Shown piece after piece: positions 58,598 through 59,635 of a stretch of 59,635 bases of DNA. The notes below the pieces were generated by a model that was not told the origin of the DNA, ran no database searches, and saw only the letters and a program-made list of their open reading frames with translations. Numbering within the stretch: position 1 is the first letter of the stretch; each line of letters begins with the position of its first letter. This DNA comes from Streptomyces carpinensis (GTDB taxonomy: Bacteria; Actinomycetota; Actinomycetes; Streptomycetales; Streptomycetaceae). The position numbers and the translations under genes are program-made. The stretch is taken from the NCBI RefSeq assembly GCF_002154505.1, contig NZ_MUBM01000175.1, forward strand, positions 1-59,635, given 5' to 3'.

Positions 58598-59635
58598 GTG
58601 AGCCGTTTGGACCCGCGCGGGCGGGTGAACCGGGCGCTGCTGGTGGGCGTTTCGGAATACGACCACACGCAGCCGGTCGAGCCGGACGGGGTCCCCGGCG
58701 ACCTGCCCGCGGTCCGGCACAACATCAACGGCATGCGGCACGCCCTGCTGCGGGGCGGTGTGTTCGGCGAGCGGGAGATCACCGTCTGCCGTTCGCCCTC
58801 CCTGGACGACTTCACCGAGGAGCTGCACACCGCCGCCCGGCAGGCCGAGGGGCTTTTGCTGTGCTACTTCGCCGGGCACGGCAGCGGTGCCCGCCGGATC
58901 GTGGTGATCCTGGACTGCTGCTACGCGGGCAACGCGGCCAAGGTGTGGCACGACTTCGTCCACCACCAGCGGATCCTGCTGCTGATGAGCGTGCAGGCCA
59001 ACCGCCTCATCGACTCGGGCGACGGCACGGGACCGACTCCGTTCACCGAGGAAGTAGTACGGCTGCTCGGCACGGACGAGGAGGTGTCGGCCCGGGACCT
59101 GTTCGCCGGGCTGCGCGAGGGGATGCTCCGGGCGGCCCGCACGACCACCCTCGGGGACCGGTGGGAGCCCCAGTTGGCCGCGGAGCCGGGCACGGACGTG
59201 CTGCTGACGGCCCGGGCCGAGAAGCCGAAGGCGCCGCCGCCCCGGCCGTCGGCACCGAGCCCGGAACCCGGACCCGGGTCAGCACCCGCGCCCGCACCGG
59301 ATCCCGCACCCGGTCGGGCCGTGCCCCCCACGCCCACGCCCGCCGCGCCGCACGTAGCGCCCTCCTCCGTCCCGCTCCAGTCGTCCGAGGAGCCGGCACC
59401 CTCCACTCAGTCGTCCGCGCCGCCACCGGGAGGCGGGCGGACCGAGCACATCGAGGGCATCGCGCCCGGCGGGCCCGGTCGGCCGGATGAGCCAGGCCGG
59501 TCCGACGGGCCCGGCGGCTCCGAGGAACCCGGCGGAGTCGAAGAGCCCGGCGAGCCCGGCGGAGGCGGCGAACCGAGCCGGCTGCCCGCGGTCCTGCGCG
59601 TCGTGCGGTCCCGGGTCCGCGCCGCCGCGCGGTGG
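58598..59635 (+). CDS. Caspase family protein, 3' end beyond window, central segment missing
   Basis: At least 346 residues, frame open to the right edge. The caspase-like domain begins NRALLVGVSEYD; catalytic His94 lies in YFAGHGS and the catalytic Cys in ILDCCYAG (Cys107/108, codons 58916-58921). Only 13 residues separate His and Cys, where caspases and metacaspases have about 48-56, so a strand and helix of the fold are absent. The domain ends near residue 205 (WEPQLAAEPGTDVLLTARAE), followed by a long Pro/Ala/Gly/Glu-rich linker and a basic VLRVVRSRVRAAARW, probably leading to a further domain. It is coupled to EACC1, typical of conflict-system proteases. Confidence 0.82.
   Translation, partial: MSRLDPRGRVNRALLVGVSEYDHTQPVEPDGVPGDLPAVRHNINGMRHALLRGGVFGEREITVCRSPSLDDFTEELHTAARQAEGLLLCYFAGHGSGARRIVVILDCCYAGNAAKVWHDFVHHQRILLLMSVQANRLIDSGDGTGPTPFTEEVVRLLGTDEEVSARDLFAGLREGMLRAARTTTLGDRWEPQLAAEPGTDVLLTARAEKPKAPPPRPSAPSPEPGPGSAPAPAPDPAPGRAVPPTPTPAAPHVAPSSVPLQSSEEPAPSTQSSAPPPGGGRTEHIEGIAPGGPGRPDEPGRSDGPGGSEEPGGVEEPGEPGGGGEPSRLPAVLRVVRSRVRAAARW

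Overview
The window is 59.6 kb of very GC-rich actinobacterial chromosome, almost certainly Streptomyces. Supporting signs are a proteasome activator (Bpa), two branched-chain keto acid dehydrogenase loci, an MSH-type (mycothiol-dependent) enzyme, DUF5819/HTTM and DUF6458 proteins, a K15-like DD-peptidase and a perfect Streptomyces parS site. From memory, the order bkdR-bkdABC, divergent kinases, second bkdABC, DD-peptidase, aspS and metG matches the S. coelicolor SCO3790-3840 region, which lies some tens of kb from oriC; the parS sites fit that. I see no rRNA, tRNA, IS element, prophage or CRISPR array.

Layout. 1-6.1 kb: DUF2252 protein, J-domain-like protein, rhodanese, a DUF5819-HTTM membrane pair and an SpoU-type RNA methyltransferase, the last three translationally coupled. 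6.1-14.3 kb: catabolic block with divergent paaN and 3-hydroxyacyl-CoA dehydrogenase plus a coupled TetR gene, then divergent bkdR and bkdABC (locus 1). 14.4-18.9 kb: mobA-moeA-K+ channel operon, with a parS site overlapping the moeA stop and channel start, then a quinone oxidoreductase. 19-25.2 kb: Ser-rich wall/membrane protein, PadR regulator, Bpa and two divergent membrane Ser/Thr kinases. 25.3-29.9 kb: a decayed phosphotransferase and bkdABC locus 2, preceded by two tandem palindromes. 30-41.4 kb: hydrolases, ECF sigma factor with coupled SRPBCC-like gene, DD-peptidase, GntR-MFS operon, maleylpyruvate isomerase-like protein, nitrilase, LURP-one protein, thioredoxin-NHL protein, DUF6458 and an M18 aminopeptidase. 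41.4-46.4 kb: acyl-CoA dehydrogenase, SseB protein, pirin, AI-2E family transporter. 46.4-56.9 kb: PAS-GAF-PP2C-HATPase regulator, convergent aspS and metG, vWA protein and several membrane proteins.

57.0 kb to the right edge is the most unusual part: a probable biological-conflict module. It has a 359-residue protein whose N-terminal half looks like a caspase fold lacking both catalytic residues, an EACC1-type small protein, and a caspase-family protease running off the window. This protease keeps the His and Cys motifs but lacks most of the segment that normally separates them.

Regulatory logic visible in sequence: a PaaR-like operator (ACCGAACRATCGGT) lies in the paaN/paaH divergent promoter and again upstream of bkd locus 1, suggesting one TetR regulator joins aromatic/acyl-CoA and branched-chain catabolism. 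A different double palindrome (CTTGGA-N2-TCCAAG) precedes bkd locus 2. Several genes have a TANNNT box 6-7 nt before the start codon, as expected for leaderless transcripts.
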